A stretch of DNA of 64,000 nucleotides from Rhizobium sp. Root1212 (GTDB lineage Bacteria; Pseudomonadota; Alphaproteobacteria; Rhizobiales; Rhizobiaceae): the NCBI RefSeq assembly GCF_001424985.1, contig NZ_LMDA01000025.1, positions 124,001 through 188,000 on the forward strand, in the 5' to 3' direction. Positions 42,452-51,820 of this stretch are shown here, one piece after another (position 1 is the first letter of the stretch; each line of letters starts with the position of its first letter). The notes below the pieces were generated by a model that had not been told where the DNA came from, made no database searches, and saw only the letters and a program-made list of their open reading frames with translations. Made by a program: the position numbers and the translations under genes.

Positions 42452-43480
42452 ATGCCGGATTTGAAGCCTTTCATCGCGAAGGCAGCCTTAGGCGAAGCGC
42501 TCGATCGTACCGATGCCCGTGCCGCCTTCGAGATCATCATGTCCGGCGAGGCGACGCCTTCGCAGATCGGCGGCTTTCTGATGGCGCTGCGCGTGCGCGG
42601 CGAAACGGTCGACGAAATCGTCGGCGCCGTCGGGGCGATGCGGGCGCGCATGCTGACCGTCGAGGCCCCGGCCGATGCCATCGATATCGTCGGCACGGGC
42701 GGCGATGGTGCGGGCACCTACAATATCTCGACGCTGGCGGCGCTGATCGTCGCCGGCGCCGGTGTTCCCGTCGCCAAGCACGGCAACCGGGCGCTCAGCT
42801 CGAAATCCGGCACGGCGGACGCCCTCTCCTGCCTCGGCGTCAAGCTCGATATCGGCCCGGAAGCGATTTCCCGCAGCATTCGCGAGGCCGGCCTCGGCTT
42901 CATGTTCGCCCAGCAGCATCATTCCGCGATGCGCCATGTCGGGCCGACCCGCGTCGAGCTTGGCACCCGCACGATCTTCAATTTGCTGGGACCGCTTTCC
43001 AACCCGGCCGGCGTCACCCGCCAGTTGGTCGGCGTCTTTGCGCCGCGCTGGGTGGTTCCGGTCGCGGAAGTGTTGCGCGATCTCGGCTCCACCAATGTCT
43101 GGGTGGTGCATGGCGATGGCCTTGACGAAATCACGACCACCGGCACGACGCAGGTCGCCGCACTCGAAAACGGCGAGATCAGAACATTCGAATTGACGCC
43201 TGATGATTTCGGGCTGCAAACTGTGAGCCTCGATGTCCTGAAGGGCGGCGACGGCGCGCATAACGCGGTGGCGCTGCAGGGCGTACTGGACGGCGATGCG
43301 ACGCCATACCGCGATATCTCGCTCGCCAATGCCGCCGCCTCGCTGCTGATCGCCGGGCGCGCGAAAACCCTTGGCGAAGGCATGGAGATCGCGCGCCAGG
43401 CGCTTTCGAGCGGAAGCGCCAAGACGACGCTCGAAAAGCTCGTGGCATCGACCAACAGCCCGGCGGGAGAACAGCCGTGA
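42452..43480 (+). CDS. trpD: Anthranilate phosphoribosyltransferase
   Basis: Second step of tryptophan synthesis, joining anthranilate to PRPP. 342 aa. The PRPP-binding [29 protein letters not shown], and [14 protein letters not shown] are all present. AAAAGGATGTTCCC provides the ribosome site. It overlaps trpC by a GTGA junction. The anthranilate synthase genes are not in the window. Confidence 0.98.
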   Translation: MPDLKPFIAKAALGEALDRTDARAAFEIIMSGEATPSQIGGFLMALRVRGETVDEIVGAVGAMRARMLTVEAPADAIDIVGTGGDGAGTYNISTLAALIVAGAGVPVAKHGNRALSSKSGTADALSCLGVKLDIGPEAISRSIREAGLGFMFAQQHHSAMRHVGPTRVELGTRTIFNLLGPLSNPAGVTRQLVGVFAPRWVVPVAEVLRDLGSTNVWVVHGDGLDEITTTGTTQVAALENGEIRTFELTPDDFGLQTVSLDVLKGGDGAHNAVALQGVLDGDATPYRDISLANAAASLLIAGRAKTLGEGMEIARQALSSGSAKTTLEKLVASTNSPAGEQP

Positions 43481-44292
43481 CCGATATTCTGCGCAAGATC
43501 GAACTCTACAAGCGCGAAGAGATCGCCGCCGCCAAGGCCAGGGTTTCGCTTGCGGACCTGCGGGCCATGCAGGCCGATCAGGAAGCGCCGCGCGGCTTCA
43601 TGGCAAGCCTGCGCGCCAAGAAGGCCGAAGGCGTGTTCGGCCTGATCGCGGAAATCAAGAAGGCCAGCCCTTCCAAGGGGCTGATCCGCGCCGATTTCGA
43701 TCCGCCAAGCCTTGCCAAGGCCTATGAAGCCGGCGGTGCGGCCTGTCTTTCGGTGTTGACGGATACGCCGAGCTTTCAGGGCCAGCCCTCGTTCCTGACG
43801 GCGGCGCGTGCGGCCTGCTCGCTGCCGGCGCTGCGCAAGGATTTCATGTTCGATCCCTATCAGGTGCAGGAAGCCCGCGCCTGGGGGGCCGATTGCATCC
43901 TGCTGATCATGGCGTCGCTCGGCGACGACGATGCTCGCCGGCTGGAGCATGAAGCTTTTTCGCTAGGCATGGATGTGCTGGTCGAGGTGCATGACGAGGA
44001 AGAAATGGAGCGCGCGCTAAAGCTTTCCTCCAAACTCGTCGGCATCAATAACCGCAATCTGAAGACCTTCGAGGTCGATATCGCGCTTTCGGAAAAGCTG
44101 GCGCCGATGGTGCCGCAAGACCGTCTGCTGGTCGGCGAAAGCGGCATCTTCACCCATGATGAATGCCTGCGGCTGCAAAAGGCCGGAATCAGCACCTTCC
44201 TCGTCGGCGAAAGCCTGATGCGCAAGGACGATGTCGCGGCTGCAACCCGCGCGCTGCTGACCGGCTCTTCCGCCGCCCTGGCTGCCGAATGA
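43477..44292 (+). CDS. trpC: Indole-3-glycerol phosphate synthase
   Basis: Fourth step of tryptophan synthesis, a 271-aa TIM barrel. Signatures: [53 protein letters not shown] and [12 protein letters not shown]. Starts with GTG overlapping the trpD stop; GGGAGAACAGCC gives the ribosome site. Ends in ATGA overlap with moaC. It is a separate trpC, not fused with trpF. Confidence 0.98.
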   Translation: MTDILRKIELYKREEIAAAKARVSLADLRAMQADQEAPRGFMASLRAKKAEGVFGLIAEIKKASPSKGLIRADFDPPSLAKAYEAGGAACLSVLTDTPSFQGQPSFLTAARAACSLPALRKDFMFDPYQVQEARAWGADCILLIMASLGDDDARRLEHEAFSLGMDVLVEVHDEEEMERALKLSSKLVGINNRNLKTFEVDIALSEKLAPMVPQDRLLVGESGIFTHDECLRLQKAGISTFLVGESLMRKDDVAAATRALLTGSSAALAAE

Positions 44293-44774
44293 CGACCTCC
44301 CTCACCCATATCGACGCCGCTGGCGCTGCCGGCATGGTGGATGTCGGCGACAAGAGCGAGACCGTTCGCATCGCCGTCGCGGAAGGCTATGTCCGCATGA
44401 AGCCGGAGACGCTGGCGCTTATTCTGGAGGGGAACTCCAAGAAGGGCGACGTGATCGCGACGGCCCGGCTCGCCGGCATCATGGCCGCCAAACAGACGTC
44501 GAACCTCATTCCGCTCTGCCATCCGCTGATGCTGAGCAAGGTCGCCGTCGATATCACGCCCGATCCCGATTTGCCGGGATTGCGCGTCGAGACCATGGCG
44601 AAGCTCACCGGACGCACCGGCGTCGAGATGGAAGCGCTGACGGCGGCAAGCGTCGCCTGCCTCACCGTCTACGACATGGCGAAGGCGGCCGATCGCGAGA
44701 TGGAAATCGGTGGTATCCGGCTCGTCAGCAAATCCGGCGGCCGCTCCGGCGACTACCGACGCACAGAGGCCTGA
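44289..44774 (+). CDS. moaC: Cyclic pyranopterin monophosphate synthase
   Basis: Second step of molybdenum cofactor synthesis, converting 3',8-cyclo-dihydro-GTP to cPMP. 161 aa. [14 protein letters not shown] at the N-terminus, [13 protein letters not shown] and the lysine-rich [10 protein letters not shown]-terminus are family marks. Start overlaps the trpC stop (ATGA); the ATG beginning MTTSLTHID is used. Confidence 0.97.
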   Translation: MTTSLTHIDAAGAAGMVDVGDKSETVRIAVAEGYVRMKPETLALILEGNSKKGDVIATARLAGIMAAKQTSNLIPLCHPLMLSKVAVDITPDPDLPGLRVETMAKLTGRTGVEMEALTAASVACLTVYDMAKAADREMEIGGIRLVSKSGGRSGDYRRTEA

Positions 44775-44777
44775 GCA

Positions 44778-45989
44778 ATGTCCCTTCTTCCCGTCGATGA
44801 GGCCCTGTCACGATTGCTGGCCCTTGCGCCGGGAAAACCACGGACGGAGACCGTAGACCTCACCGCAGCCGAAGGCCGGGTGCTGGCACAGGATATTGCA
44901 GCCCGCCTCACCCACCCTGCCTTCGACAACTCGGCGATGGACGGCTATGCCGGCCGGCACGAGGATCTGGCTGAAGTCGGGGCTGAGTTGCGCGTCATCG
45001 GCCAGTCTGCCGCCGGCCACGGTTTTTCCGGGCGGGTCGCGCCGGGTGAAGTCGTCAGGATTTTCACCGGCGCGCCGATCCCGGCCGGCGCCGATACGGT
45101 GCTGGCGCAGGAAGATGCCGAAACCCTCGGCGATGGCCGAATCCGCACCCATTTCGCCCTGACCAAGGGCAGGCATGTCCGCCCGAAGGGACAGGATTTC
45201 ACCGAAGGCGACGTGATTCTCCGCGTTGGCGAACAGATGACGCCGGCCCGGCTGACGGTCGCGGCCGCCATGAATCACCCGGTGCTGCCGGTCGTCGTCC
45301 GCCCCAAAGTCGCGATCATTGCGACCGGCGACGAATTGCTGCCGCCGGGATCGACGCCCGGACCGGACCAGATCATCGCCTCGAACAGCTTTGGCGTTGC
45401 GGCCATCGCCCGCGAAAACGGCGCCGAGGTCATCGATCTCGGTATCATCGGCGATAACCGGGCAGCAATAACAGCCGCCGTGCGCAAGGCGGTCGACTCG
45501 GGCGTGGACGTGCTGGTGACGCTCGGCGGCGCTTCGGTCGGCGATCACGATCTGGTGCAGCCTGCGCTTGTCGATGCCGGCATGGTTCTCGATTTCTGGA
45601 AGATCGCCATGCGGCCGGGAAAGCCGCTGATGGTCGGCTCGCTCGGAGGAACGGTGGTGCTTGGATTGCCGGGAAATCCGGTTTCAAGCGTCGTCTGCTC
45701 CTATCTTTTCCTGGAGCCGTTGCTGCGCCATCTCGGTGGTTTGCCTGCCAGCGATCGCCGCGCCCGCGCCCGTCTGAACGGCGCTCTGCCGGCCAATGAC
45801 GGCCGGCAGGACTATGTTCGCGCCCGCCTCGGCAAGGCCGATGACGGCAGCTGGACTGCCCGGCCCTTCGCGAAGCAGGATTCGTCGATGATGCGGGTTC
45901 TCGCCGAGGCGGATTGCCTGATCGTCCGCCCGATCGGTGCGCCGACGGCAGAGGCCGGCGATCCCTGCGAGATCATGCTCCTGCGCTGA
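44778..45989 (+). CDS. moeA: Molybdopterin molybdenumtransferase
   Basis: Inserts molybdate into adenylylated molybdopterin. 403 aa. N-terminal region with AFDNSAMDGYA, RIFTGAPIPAGADTV, then the MoaB/Mog-like domain with IIATGDELLPPGS, TLGGASVGDHDLV and LGLPGNPVSSVV. Begins 3 bases after moaC. Last gene of ppiD-trpDC-moaC-moeA; in related rhizobia, to my recollection, lexA follows here, but in this window a small lipoprotein on the other strand does. Confidence 0.97.
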   Translation: MSLLPVDEALSRLLALAPGKPRTETVDLTAAEGRVLAQDIAARLTHPAFDNSAMDGYAGRHEDLAEVGAELRVIGQSAAGHGFSGRVAPGEVVRIFTGAPIPAGADTVLAQEDAETLGDGRIRTHFALTKGRHVRPKGQDFTEGDVILRVGEQMTPARLTVAAAMNHPVLPVVVRPKVAIIATGDELLPPGSTPGPDQIIASNSFGVAAIARENGAEVIDLGIIGDNRAAITAAVRKAVDSGVDVLVTLGGASVGDHDLVQPALVDAGMVLDFWKIAMRPGKPLMVGSLGGTVVLGLPGNPVSSVVCSYLFLEPLLRHLGGLPASDRRARARLNGALPANDGRQDYVRARLGKADDGSWTARPFAKQDSSMMRVLAEADCLIVRPIGAPTAEAGDPCEIMLLR

Positions 45990-45991
45990 GC

Positions 45992-46159
45992 CTATTGTAG
46001 CGGAATGCCGACATTGGCGCCGCTCTTCGCCCCAAGGAACGGCTGCGGACCATATCCCTGATAGTCCGCATAGGTTGTGTTGTTTTCGCCGGTCGTAGCG
46101 CAGCCGGAGAGCATGACAAGCGCGCTCACTACGGCCAAAATTGTGGTTCTAAAGGTCAT
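45992..46159 (-). CDS. Small lipoprotein
   Basis: A 55-aa protein with a lipoprotein signal: MTFRTTILAVVSALVMLSGC, lipobox LSGC with the lipidated Cys at residue 20, giving a mature peptide of 36 residues (start CATTGENNTTYADYQ). Unknown function; plausible outer-membrane lipopeptide since residue +2 is Ala, not Asp. GGAGAGGGCG precedes this ATG; an earlier ATG six codons upstream is less suitable. Converges with moeA with a 2-base gap. Confidence 0.75.
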   Translation of the reverse strand: MTFRTTILAVVSALVMLSGCATTGENNTTYADYQGYGPQPFLGAKSGANVGIPLQ

Positions 46160-46369
46160 CGCCCTCTCCGGTTCCATCGGTTTCTACGCGGTGGAAAATT
46201 TCCTTCCGCCTCGTCCGGGCACGGTAAGCCGTTGAATGTTCCGCAACAAGCGTTTTTTGGGATAAGGCACAGACTACGCCGTTTGTTACGGTAACGGCCC
46301 CGTTCGCATACGGTTTCGCGCTCCGCGGGAAGATCCCGCCGGGAAGTTTTCAGCGATGGTTTTGAGAAA

Positions 46370-46445
46370 TGGTGCCCCCAGAGAGACTCGAACTCCCGAC
46401 CCTCTGATTACAAATCAGATGCTCTACCAACTGAGCTATAAGGGC
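46370..46445 (-). tRNA. tRNA-Thr (TGT anticodon)
   Basis: A complete cloverleaf of 76 bases on the minus strand, CCA encoded. Acceptor GCCCTTA pairs with TGGGGGC through two G-T pairs; D-arm GCTCAGTTGGTAGAGC; anticodon stem TCTGA/TCAGA with loop TTTGTAA, giving TGT; T-arm GGGAG-TTCGAGT-CTCTC. The variable region is short. Confidence 0.95.
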
Positions 46446-46528
46446 GCCATGGCGATGGCAGTACCATATTTTGCCGGTGTGTAAAGTGAAAATGGTTTGA
46501 TCGGGTATTTTTGAAAGACTTCAAACGA

Positions 46529-46557
46529 AAGGGGCCGGGTGTTGTCCCCGGCCCCTT
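46529..46557 (-). terminator. Terminator after prfB
   Basis: AAGGGGCCGGG and CCCGGCCCCTT make an 11-base perfect stem with a 7-base loop, 25 bases past the prfB stop and followed on the minus strand by TTTCGTTT. Confidence 0.8.
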
Positions 46558-46582
46558 GATAATTTCACGTTCCACGGCCCGA

Positions 46583-47714
46583 TCAGGCGAGATCGTCCAC
46601 AACAGCATCGGCGCCGCCGGCAACGCGGTGGGCAAGTGCTGCTTCCATGAACTCGTTCAGTTCGCCATCGAGCACGTCCGAAGGGGCCGTGCTTTCGACG
46701 CCGGTGCGAAGGTCCTTGACCAGCTGGTAAGGCTGCAGAACGTAGGAACGGATCTGGTGGCCCCAGCCGATATCGGTCTTGGAAGCGGCTTCAGCGTTGG
46801 CTGCGTCTTCGCGCTTCTTCAGCTCGGCTTCGTAGAGGCGTGCGCGCAGCATATCCCAGGCCTTGGCGCGGTTCTTGTGCTGCGAACGCTCCTGCTGGCA
46901 CTGCACGACGATGCCGGACGGCATATGCGTGATGCGCACGGCCGAGTCGGTCGTGTTGACGTGCTGGCCGCCGGCGCCCGACGAACGGTAGGTGTCGATG
47001 CGGCAATCGCTCTCATTGATGTCGATCTGGATCGAATCGTCGACCACCGGATAAACCCAGATGGACGAGAACGAGGTGTGACGGCGCGCATTGCTGTCAT
47101 AGGGAGAGATACGCACGAGGCGGTGCACGCCCGATTCGGTCTTCAGCCAGCCATAGGCGTTGTGGCCCTTGACCAGCAGTGTCGCCGACTTGATGCCCGC
47201 TTCTTCGCCATCGTGGATTTCGAGCAGCTCGATCTTGTAGCCCTGGCGTTCGGCCCAGCGGCTGTACATGCGAAGCAGCATGTTGGCCCAGTCCTGGCTT
47301 TCCGTACCGCCCGCGCCGGAATGAACTTCGAGATAGGTGTCGTTGCCGTCGGCTTCGCCCGAAAGCATGGCCTCGACCTGACGTCGGGCGGATTCGGCCC
47401 TCAGACCCTTCAGCGCGTCCTCGGCTTCCTTGACGACATCGGCGTCGCCCTCTTCCTCACCAAGCTCGATGAGTTCGATATTGTCCTTGAGCTGCCGCTC
47501 AAGTGCCCGCACGCCGCTGATCGCCTCGTCGAGGTTCTGACGCTCGCGCATCAGCTTCTGCGCCTCGGTGGAGTCGTTCCAGAGGTTCGGGTCTTCGGCC
47601 TTGTTGTTCAACCAGTCCAGTCGTCTTATCGCCTGGTCCCAGTCAAAGATGCCTCCTCAGCAGGCTTATGGCCTGCTTGATCTCGTCGACAATATTCTCG
47701 ATTTCGCTGCGCAT
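46583..47714 (-). CDS. prfB: Peptide chain release factor 2, with programmed +1 frameshift
   Basis: Recognises UGA and UAA stops. The gene is in two frames: a first segment of 23 codons ([20 protein letters not shown]...) ends at an in-frame TGA at 47645-47643, after which reading resumes one base later as [14 protein letters not shown] and runs 353 codons, for 376 residues in all. The shift site has the known form (see separate entry). The peptidyl-transferase GGQ motif is in [16 protein letters not shown]. The codon-recognition tripeptide, normally SPF, reads SPY in [16 protein letters not shown], which I believe is common in this group. Lies between tRNA-Thr and mrcA on the minus strand. 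Confidence 0.96.
47643..47664 (-). promoter_or_regulatory. prfB +1 recoding site
   Basis: On the minus strand the sequence is AGGAGG-CAT-CTT-TGA-C: a Shine-Dalgarno-like hexamer, three spacer bases, the slippery CTT and an in-frame TGA followed by C. This is the classical autoregulatory frameshift in which low RF2 favours slipping to the +1 frame. Confidence 0.95.
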
Positions 47715-47758
47715 TTTTCCGCTTCTTGAAATGGGGTTTTGATGAGCCGTGAAATAGC

Positions 47759-47792
47759 GATGCCCGCCGCCAAAGTAAAGGCGGCGGGCATC
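47759..47792 (-). terminator. Terminator after mrcA
   Basis: GATGCCCGCCGCC and GGCGGCGGGCATC form a perfect 13-base stem with an 8-base loop, 20 bases past the mrcA stop and followed on the minus strand by CTATTTC. Separates mrcA from prfB. Confidence 0.8.
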
Positions 47793-47811
47793 GGCAATGA
47801 TGCGAAAGAGC

Positions 47812-50265
47812 CTAGAACAGGCCGTTGGAGCCGGAGGTCACCGCCTGATTTGCCTGCGGCGAGTTGCGCAGGATTTCTTCCGGCGGCACGTATTCGTCCA
47901 TGTCGCCGATGACGGAGAAGGTATCGGCCGGGCCAGTACCTGGCTTGAAGGCCTCGATGATCGTGTCCGGATCGCCTTCGGCGGCGGCCATGCCGGTCTT
48001 GCGGTTGACCGGGATCAAGCTCATGCCTTCGGGAACCACGAACTTGACCGGGCGGGTGCCCTGAAGAGCGGCCTGCATGAATTCATTGAACACGGGAGCA
48101 GCGAGACCGCCACCCGTCGCGCCGCGGCCGAGCGGCGCCGGATTGTCGAAGCCGAGATAGAGGCCAGCGACCAGATCCGGCGTATAGCCGACGAACCAGG
48201 CGTCCTTCTCGTCGTTGGTCGTGCCGGTCTTGCCGGCAACCGGACGGTCGAGCTTGACCTTGCCAGCGGCCGTACCACGGGTGATCACACCTTCCATCAT
48301 CGAGGTGATCTGGTAGGCCGTCATCGGGTCGAGGACCTGTTCGCGGTTGTCGGTCACCACCGGCTCTTCCTGGCTCTGCCAATCAGAAGCGTTGCAGGTC
48401 TCGCAGGTGCGTTCCTCGTGGCGGAAGATCGTCTTGCCGTAGCGGTCCTGAATACGGTCGATGAGTGACGGCTTGATCTGCTTGCCGCCATTGGCGATCA
48501 CGGAATACGCCGACACCATGCGCAGCACCGTCGTCTCACCAGAGCCCAGCGACATGGCGAGCACCGGCAGCATCTTATCATAGATGCCGAAGCGTTCGGC
48601 ATATTCGGCGACGAGGTTCATGCCCATGTCGTTGGCGAGACGGACGGTCATCAGGTTACGCGACTTCTCGATGCCGAGACGCAGGGTCGATGGGCCGGCG
48701 GAGCCGCCACCATAGTTTTCCGGGCGCCAGACCTGTCCGCCGGCGACCATTTCAAACGGCGCATCGAGAATGACCGAGGCGGGCGTATAGCCGTTGTCGA
48801 GAGCGGCGGCGTAAACGAACGGCTTGAAGGACGAACCCGGCTGGCGCATGGCCTGCGTCGCGCGGTTGAACTCCGACTGGCCATAGGAGAAACCACCGAC
48901 CATGGCGAGAACGCGGCCGGTCTGAGGGTCCATGGCGACGAGGCCGCCCTGCACCTTCGGCGGCTGGCGCAGGCGATACTGGCCGTCCGTATCGGTCGGC
49001 TCGACATAGACGACATCGCCCGGACCAACCACGCCTTCCGGCGATTTCGCGGTCTTACGCTCGCCGGTGGAGGAGCGATAGGCCCACTGCATGTTCTTGG
49101 CAGTGATGAAGCCCTTCACGCGCTCTGCGGCGATCTTGCCGGCGCTATCCTTTTCCGGCTGGATGCCGATTTCGGCGCCCTTGTCATCGACGGAAAGCAC
49201 GACGGCGAGCTTCCATTCCGGCACGTCCGAGAGCGCATCTAGCTTGCCGAGCGGTTCGCCCCAGTCGCCGCCGATCTCGATCGACTTGATGGCGCCATGG
49301 AAGCCGCGGCGCTCGTCGTAGCTGACGAGACCGTCCTGCAGCGCCTTACGGGCCTTGATCTGCATATCGGGATCGAGCGAGGTGCGGACGGAAAGGCCGC
49401 CTTCATAGAGGGCGTTGTCGCCGTAGCGCTGGATGATCTGGCGGCGCACTTCCTCGGCGAAATAATCCGACGCAAAGAGATGCGAACCACCGCGGCGCAG
49501 CTTGACGCCGAGCGGCTGCTGCTTGGCTTCGTCGCCATCGGCCTTGGTCACGTAGCCGTTCTCGACCATGCGGTCGATGACCCAGTTACGGCGTTCGATG
49601 GCGGCCGCTTCCTTGCGGAAGGGATGGTAGTTGGCCGGGCCCTTCGGCAGGGCGGCAAGATAGGCGGTTTCGGCGATCGTCAACTCGGTGACCGACTTGT
49701 CGAAATAGGTGAGCGCCGCGCCGGCGATGCCGTAGGAATTCAGGCCGAAGAAAATCTCGTTGAGATAAAGCTCGAGAATGCGATCCTTGCTGTAGGCCTG
49801 CTCGATGCGGAAGGAGAGGATCGCTTCCTTGACCTTGCGGTCGATCGTCTGGTCGGCCGTGAGCAGGAAGTTCTTGGCGACCTGCTGGGTGATCGTCGAG
49901 GCGCCGACCGGGCGGCGGCCGGAGCCGAAATTCTGCAGGTTGACGAAAATCGCGCGGCCGAGGCCGGTGATATCGACGCCTGGATGCTGGTAGAAATTCT
50001 TGTCTTCCGCGGAGATGAAGGCGGCCTTGACGCGATCCGGGATGGCCTGGATCGGCAGGTAAAGGCGCCGCTCGCGGGCATATTCGGCCATCAGCGCGCC
50101 GTTGCCGGCGTGGATACGGGTGGTGACCGGCGGCGCGTAGTTCGCCAGGACTTCATAGTCCGGCAGATCCTTCGTCACATGGCCGAGATAAACGGCTGCG
50201 GCCGCTGCCACGCCGAGGAGCAGGAAAACGCCAATGCCGAAGAAATATCCAATCAGTCTGATCAT
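47812..50265 (-). CDS. mrcA: Penicillin-binding protein 1A (class A)
   Basis: Bifunctional peptidoglycan polymerase and crosslinker of 817 aa. N-terminal membrane anchor (YFFGIGVFLLLGVAAAAAVYLG), glycosyltransferase GT51 with EDKNFYQHPGVD, STITQQVAKNFLL and AALPKGPANYHP, then the OB-like insert and the transpeptidase with SxxK in QPGSSFKPFVYA, SGE-type motif and KTGTTND. The start at MIRLIGYFFG is typical; a start ten codons earlier also exists. Upstream gene amiC is on the same strand; both act on the cell wall. Confidence 0.96.
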   Translation of the reverse strand: MIRLIGYFFGIGVFLLLGVAAAAAVYLGHVTKDLPDYEVLANYAPPVTTRIHAGNGALMAEYARERRLYLPIQAIPDRVKAAFISAEDKNFYQHPGVDITGLGRAIFVNLQNFGSGRRPVGASTITQQVAKNFLLTADQTIDRKVKEAILSFRIEQAYSKDRILELYLNEIFFGLNSYGIAGAALTYFDKSVTELTIAETAYLAALPKGPANYHPFRKEAAAIERRNWVIDRMVENGYVTKADGDEAKQQPLGVKLRRGGSHLFASDYFAEEVRRQIIQRYGDNALYEGGLSVRTSLDPDMQIKARKALQDGLVSYDERRGFHGAIKSIEIGGDWGEPLGKLDALSDVPEWKLAVVLSVDDKGAEIGIQPEKDSAGKIAAERVKGFITAKNMQWAYRSSTGERKTAKSPEGVVGPGDVVYVEPTDTDGQYRLRQPPKVQGGLVAMDPQTGRVLAMVGGFSYGQSEFNRATQAMRQPGSSFKPFVYAAALDNGYTPASVILDAPFEMVAGGQVWRPENYGGGSAGPSTLRLGIEKSRNLMTVRLANDMGMNLVAEYAERFGIYDKMLPVLAMSLGSGETTVLRMVSAYSVIANGGKQIKPSLIDRIQDRYGKTIFRHEERTCETCNASDWQSQEEPVVTDNREQVLDPMTAYQITSMMEGVITRGTAAGKVKLDRPVAGKTGTTNDEKDAWFVGYTPDLVAGLYLGFDNPAPLGRGATGGGLAAPVFNEFMQAALQGTRPVKFVVPEGMSLIPVNRKTGMAAAEGDPDTIIEAFKPGTGPADTFSVIGDMDEYVPPEEILRNSPQANQAVTSGSNGLF

Positions 50266-50611
50266 CAGCCAGATACCGGTACCTTTGTTGTACATGCCTG
50301 TGCGCGTGGGTCCGAGGCCTATCGCGCGCCGAATACGAATGCAACGTGCCGCCCTCGCTTGCTGAAGCGGCGGTTTCATCCAACTGCCGCCAAGCCTTAA
50401 GCAGGCGGCTCGATGTCCATGCAAACTCCGGCTTCCGATAGCGACCGGATTGTGAGCAAAATAGGGCTTGAAGCCGTTAAACGACCCGCATCCCCTTGAA
50501 AATCATATCGCTGTTACCCGAGCGACACAAATCACATCGGATGCCGTGGTAAACCGCACGGTGATGTAATGCGACGTCCGGCGAAAATCGAATCAATTCA
50601 AAAGACAGAAA
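50266..50611. other. Intergenic region between mrcA and amiC
   Basis: About 346 bases that should hold the mrcA promoter on the minus strand. A longer in-frame mrcA extension covers part of it, but it looks non-coding. No RNA or small gene is evident. Confidence 0.45.
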
Positions 50612-51820
50612 TCAGCCGCCATTGGCGACGGTGGCAGTACGATAGTTGCCGACCGCGCCTGCCAGAAGCTCGGAAAGCTTGGCCCGCCAGGCCGGATCGA
50701 CCAGCAGCTTTTCGTCTTCCTTGTTGGAGAGGAAGCCGAGTTCGAGCAGGATGGACGGCACATCCGGCGCCTGCAGCACGCGGAAGCCGGCATAGCGGTG
50801 GGGATTGTTGATCAGGTTGATCTGGCCCTCGAAGGAGGACACGATGGTCTGGGCGAGATTGACGGAAAAGGCTTGGGTTTCGCGGCGCGTGAGGTCGAGC
50901 AGGATGTCGGCGACCTCCGCCGGCTCGTTGGAGAGCGCCACGCCGGCAATCGTATCGGATAGGTTTTCACGCTCTGCGAGGCTCGCGGCCAGATGGTCGG
51001 AGGCCTTGTCGGAGATGGTGTAGACGGTCGCGCCGCGGATATCGCGCTGCTTCAACGTATCGGCATGCAGGGAAATGAAGAGGTTTGCGCTCTGGCGGCG
51101 GGCGATCTGCACGCGCTGCGGCAAGGAGAGGAATTCATCGCCGTCGCGCGTCAGGAAGGCCTTGATGCCGGCCCGGCGGTTCAGATGATCGACGAGATCG
51201 CGGGCGAAAGCGAGCGTCACGTCCTTTTCCACGGTCTTGGTCTCGGTGCCGATCGCGCCGGTATCGATGCCGCCATGGCCGGCATCGACGGCGACGACGA
51301 AGGTGCCGTTTTCAGTCTTGGGTTCCGGCGCAGTCACGCGGCCGGTTTTTGCCGCGACCACGCTGCCGGTCCATTTCTGGGCATCGATCAGGTCGGCAAA
51401 TTGCTTCTTGCTGACGCGCTCCGTGTCGAGAACGAGGCGAAACCCCTTGTTGTCCTCGTCGGGCTTGACCTCGGCAAGCGAGACTTCGATCGGCTCCTTC
51501 GCTGTCAGCACGATGCGGGAACTGCCCGCCCCCATCGCGCCGTAACGGATATCGCTGAGCAGTCCCCGCGCCTCCATGTCCTCCTCCTTCAGGCCAAAGG
51601 AGGTTTCCGGCAGGTCGATGATCACGCGGACCGGATCGGCAACGTAGTGGACGAAGAAATCGGGCGCGCGGTCGAATTCAATGACGACGCGAGTACGGGC
51701 ATCGTCGCCGGCAATGCGGGCGCCGTAGGCGAGCAGCGGGGAATCGGCTGCAAGAGCAGACCCGCAGGCCACGCACAGGGCCAGCGCTCCGCATAGATAT
51801 CGCACCATCGCCGTCAACAT
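50612..51820 (-). CDS. N-acetylmuramoyl-L-alanine amidase (AMIN + Amidase_3)
   Basis: A 402-aa septal wall hydrolase, AmiC type. Signal peptide about residues 1-24 (LCGALALCVACGSALA), AMIN domain about 30-130 (peptidoglycan/division-site targeting), then the zinc amidase domain about 172-395 with VDAGHGGIDTGAIG, EKDVTLAFARDL, SLHADTLKQRDIRG and LLELGFLSNKEDEKLL. These provide the zinc ligands and catalytic Glu. Between mrcA and rne, divergent from rne; 347 bases separate it from mrcA, so each probably has its own promoter. Confidence 0.94.
   Translation of the reverse strand: MLTAMVRYLCGALALCVACGSALAADSPLLAYGARIAGDDARTRVVIEFDRAPDFFVHYVADPVRVIIDLPETSFGLKEEDMEARGLLSDIRYGAMGAGSSRIVLTAKEPIEVSLAEVKPDEDNKGFRLVLDTERVSKKQFADLIDAQKWTGSVVAAKTGRVTAPEPKTENGTFVVAVDAGHGGIDTGAIGTETKTVEKDVTLAFARDLVDHLNRRAGIKAFLTRDGDEFLSLPQRVQIARRQSANLFISLHADTLKQRDIRGATVYTISDKASDHLAASLAERENLSDTIAGVALSNEPAEVADILLDLTRRETQAFSVNLAQTIVSSFEGQINLINNPHRYAGFRVLQAPDVPSILLELGFLSNKEDEKLLVDPAWRAKLSELLAGAVGNYRTATVANGG

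Noticed and set aside
47643-47645. In-frame stop near the start of prfB, suggesting a pseudogene
   Set aside because: The surrounding AGGAGG-CAT-CTT-TGA-C is the known programmed frameshift site and both frames join into a full RF2.
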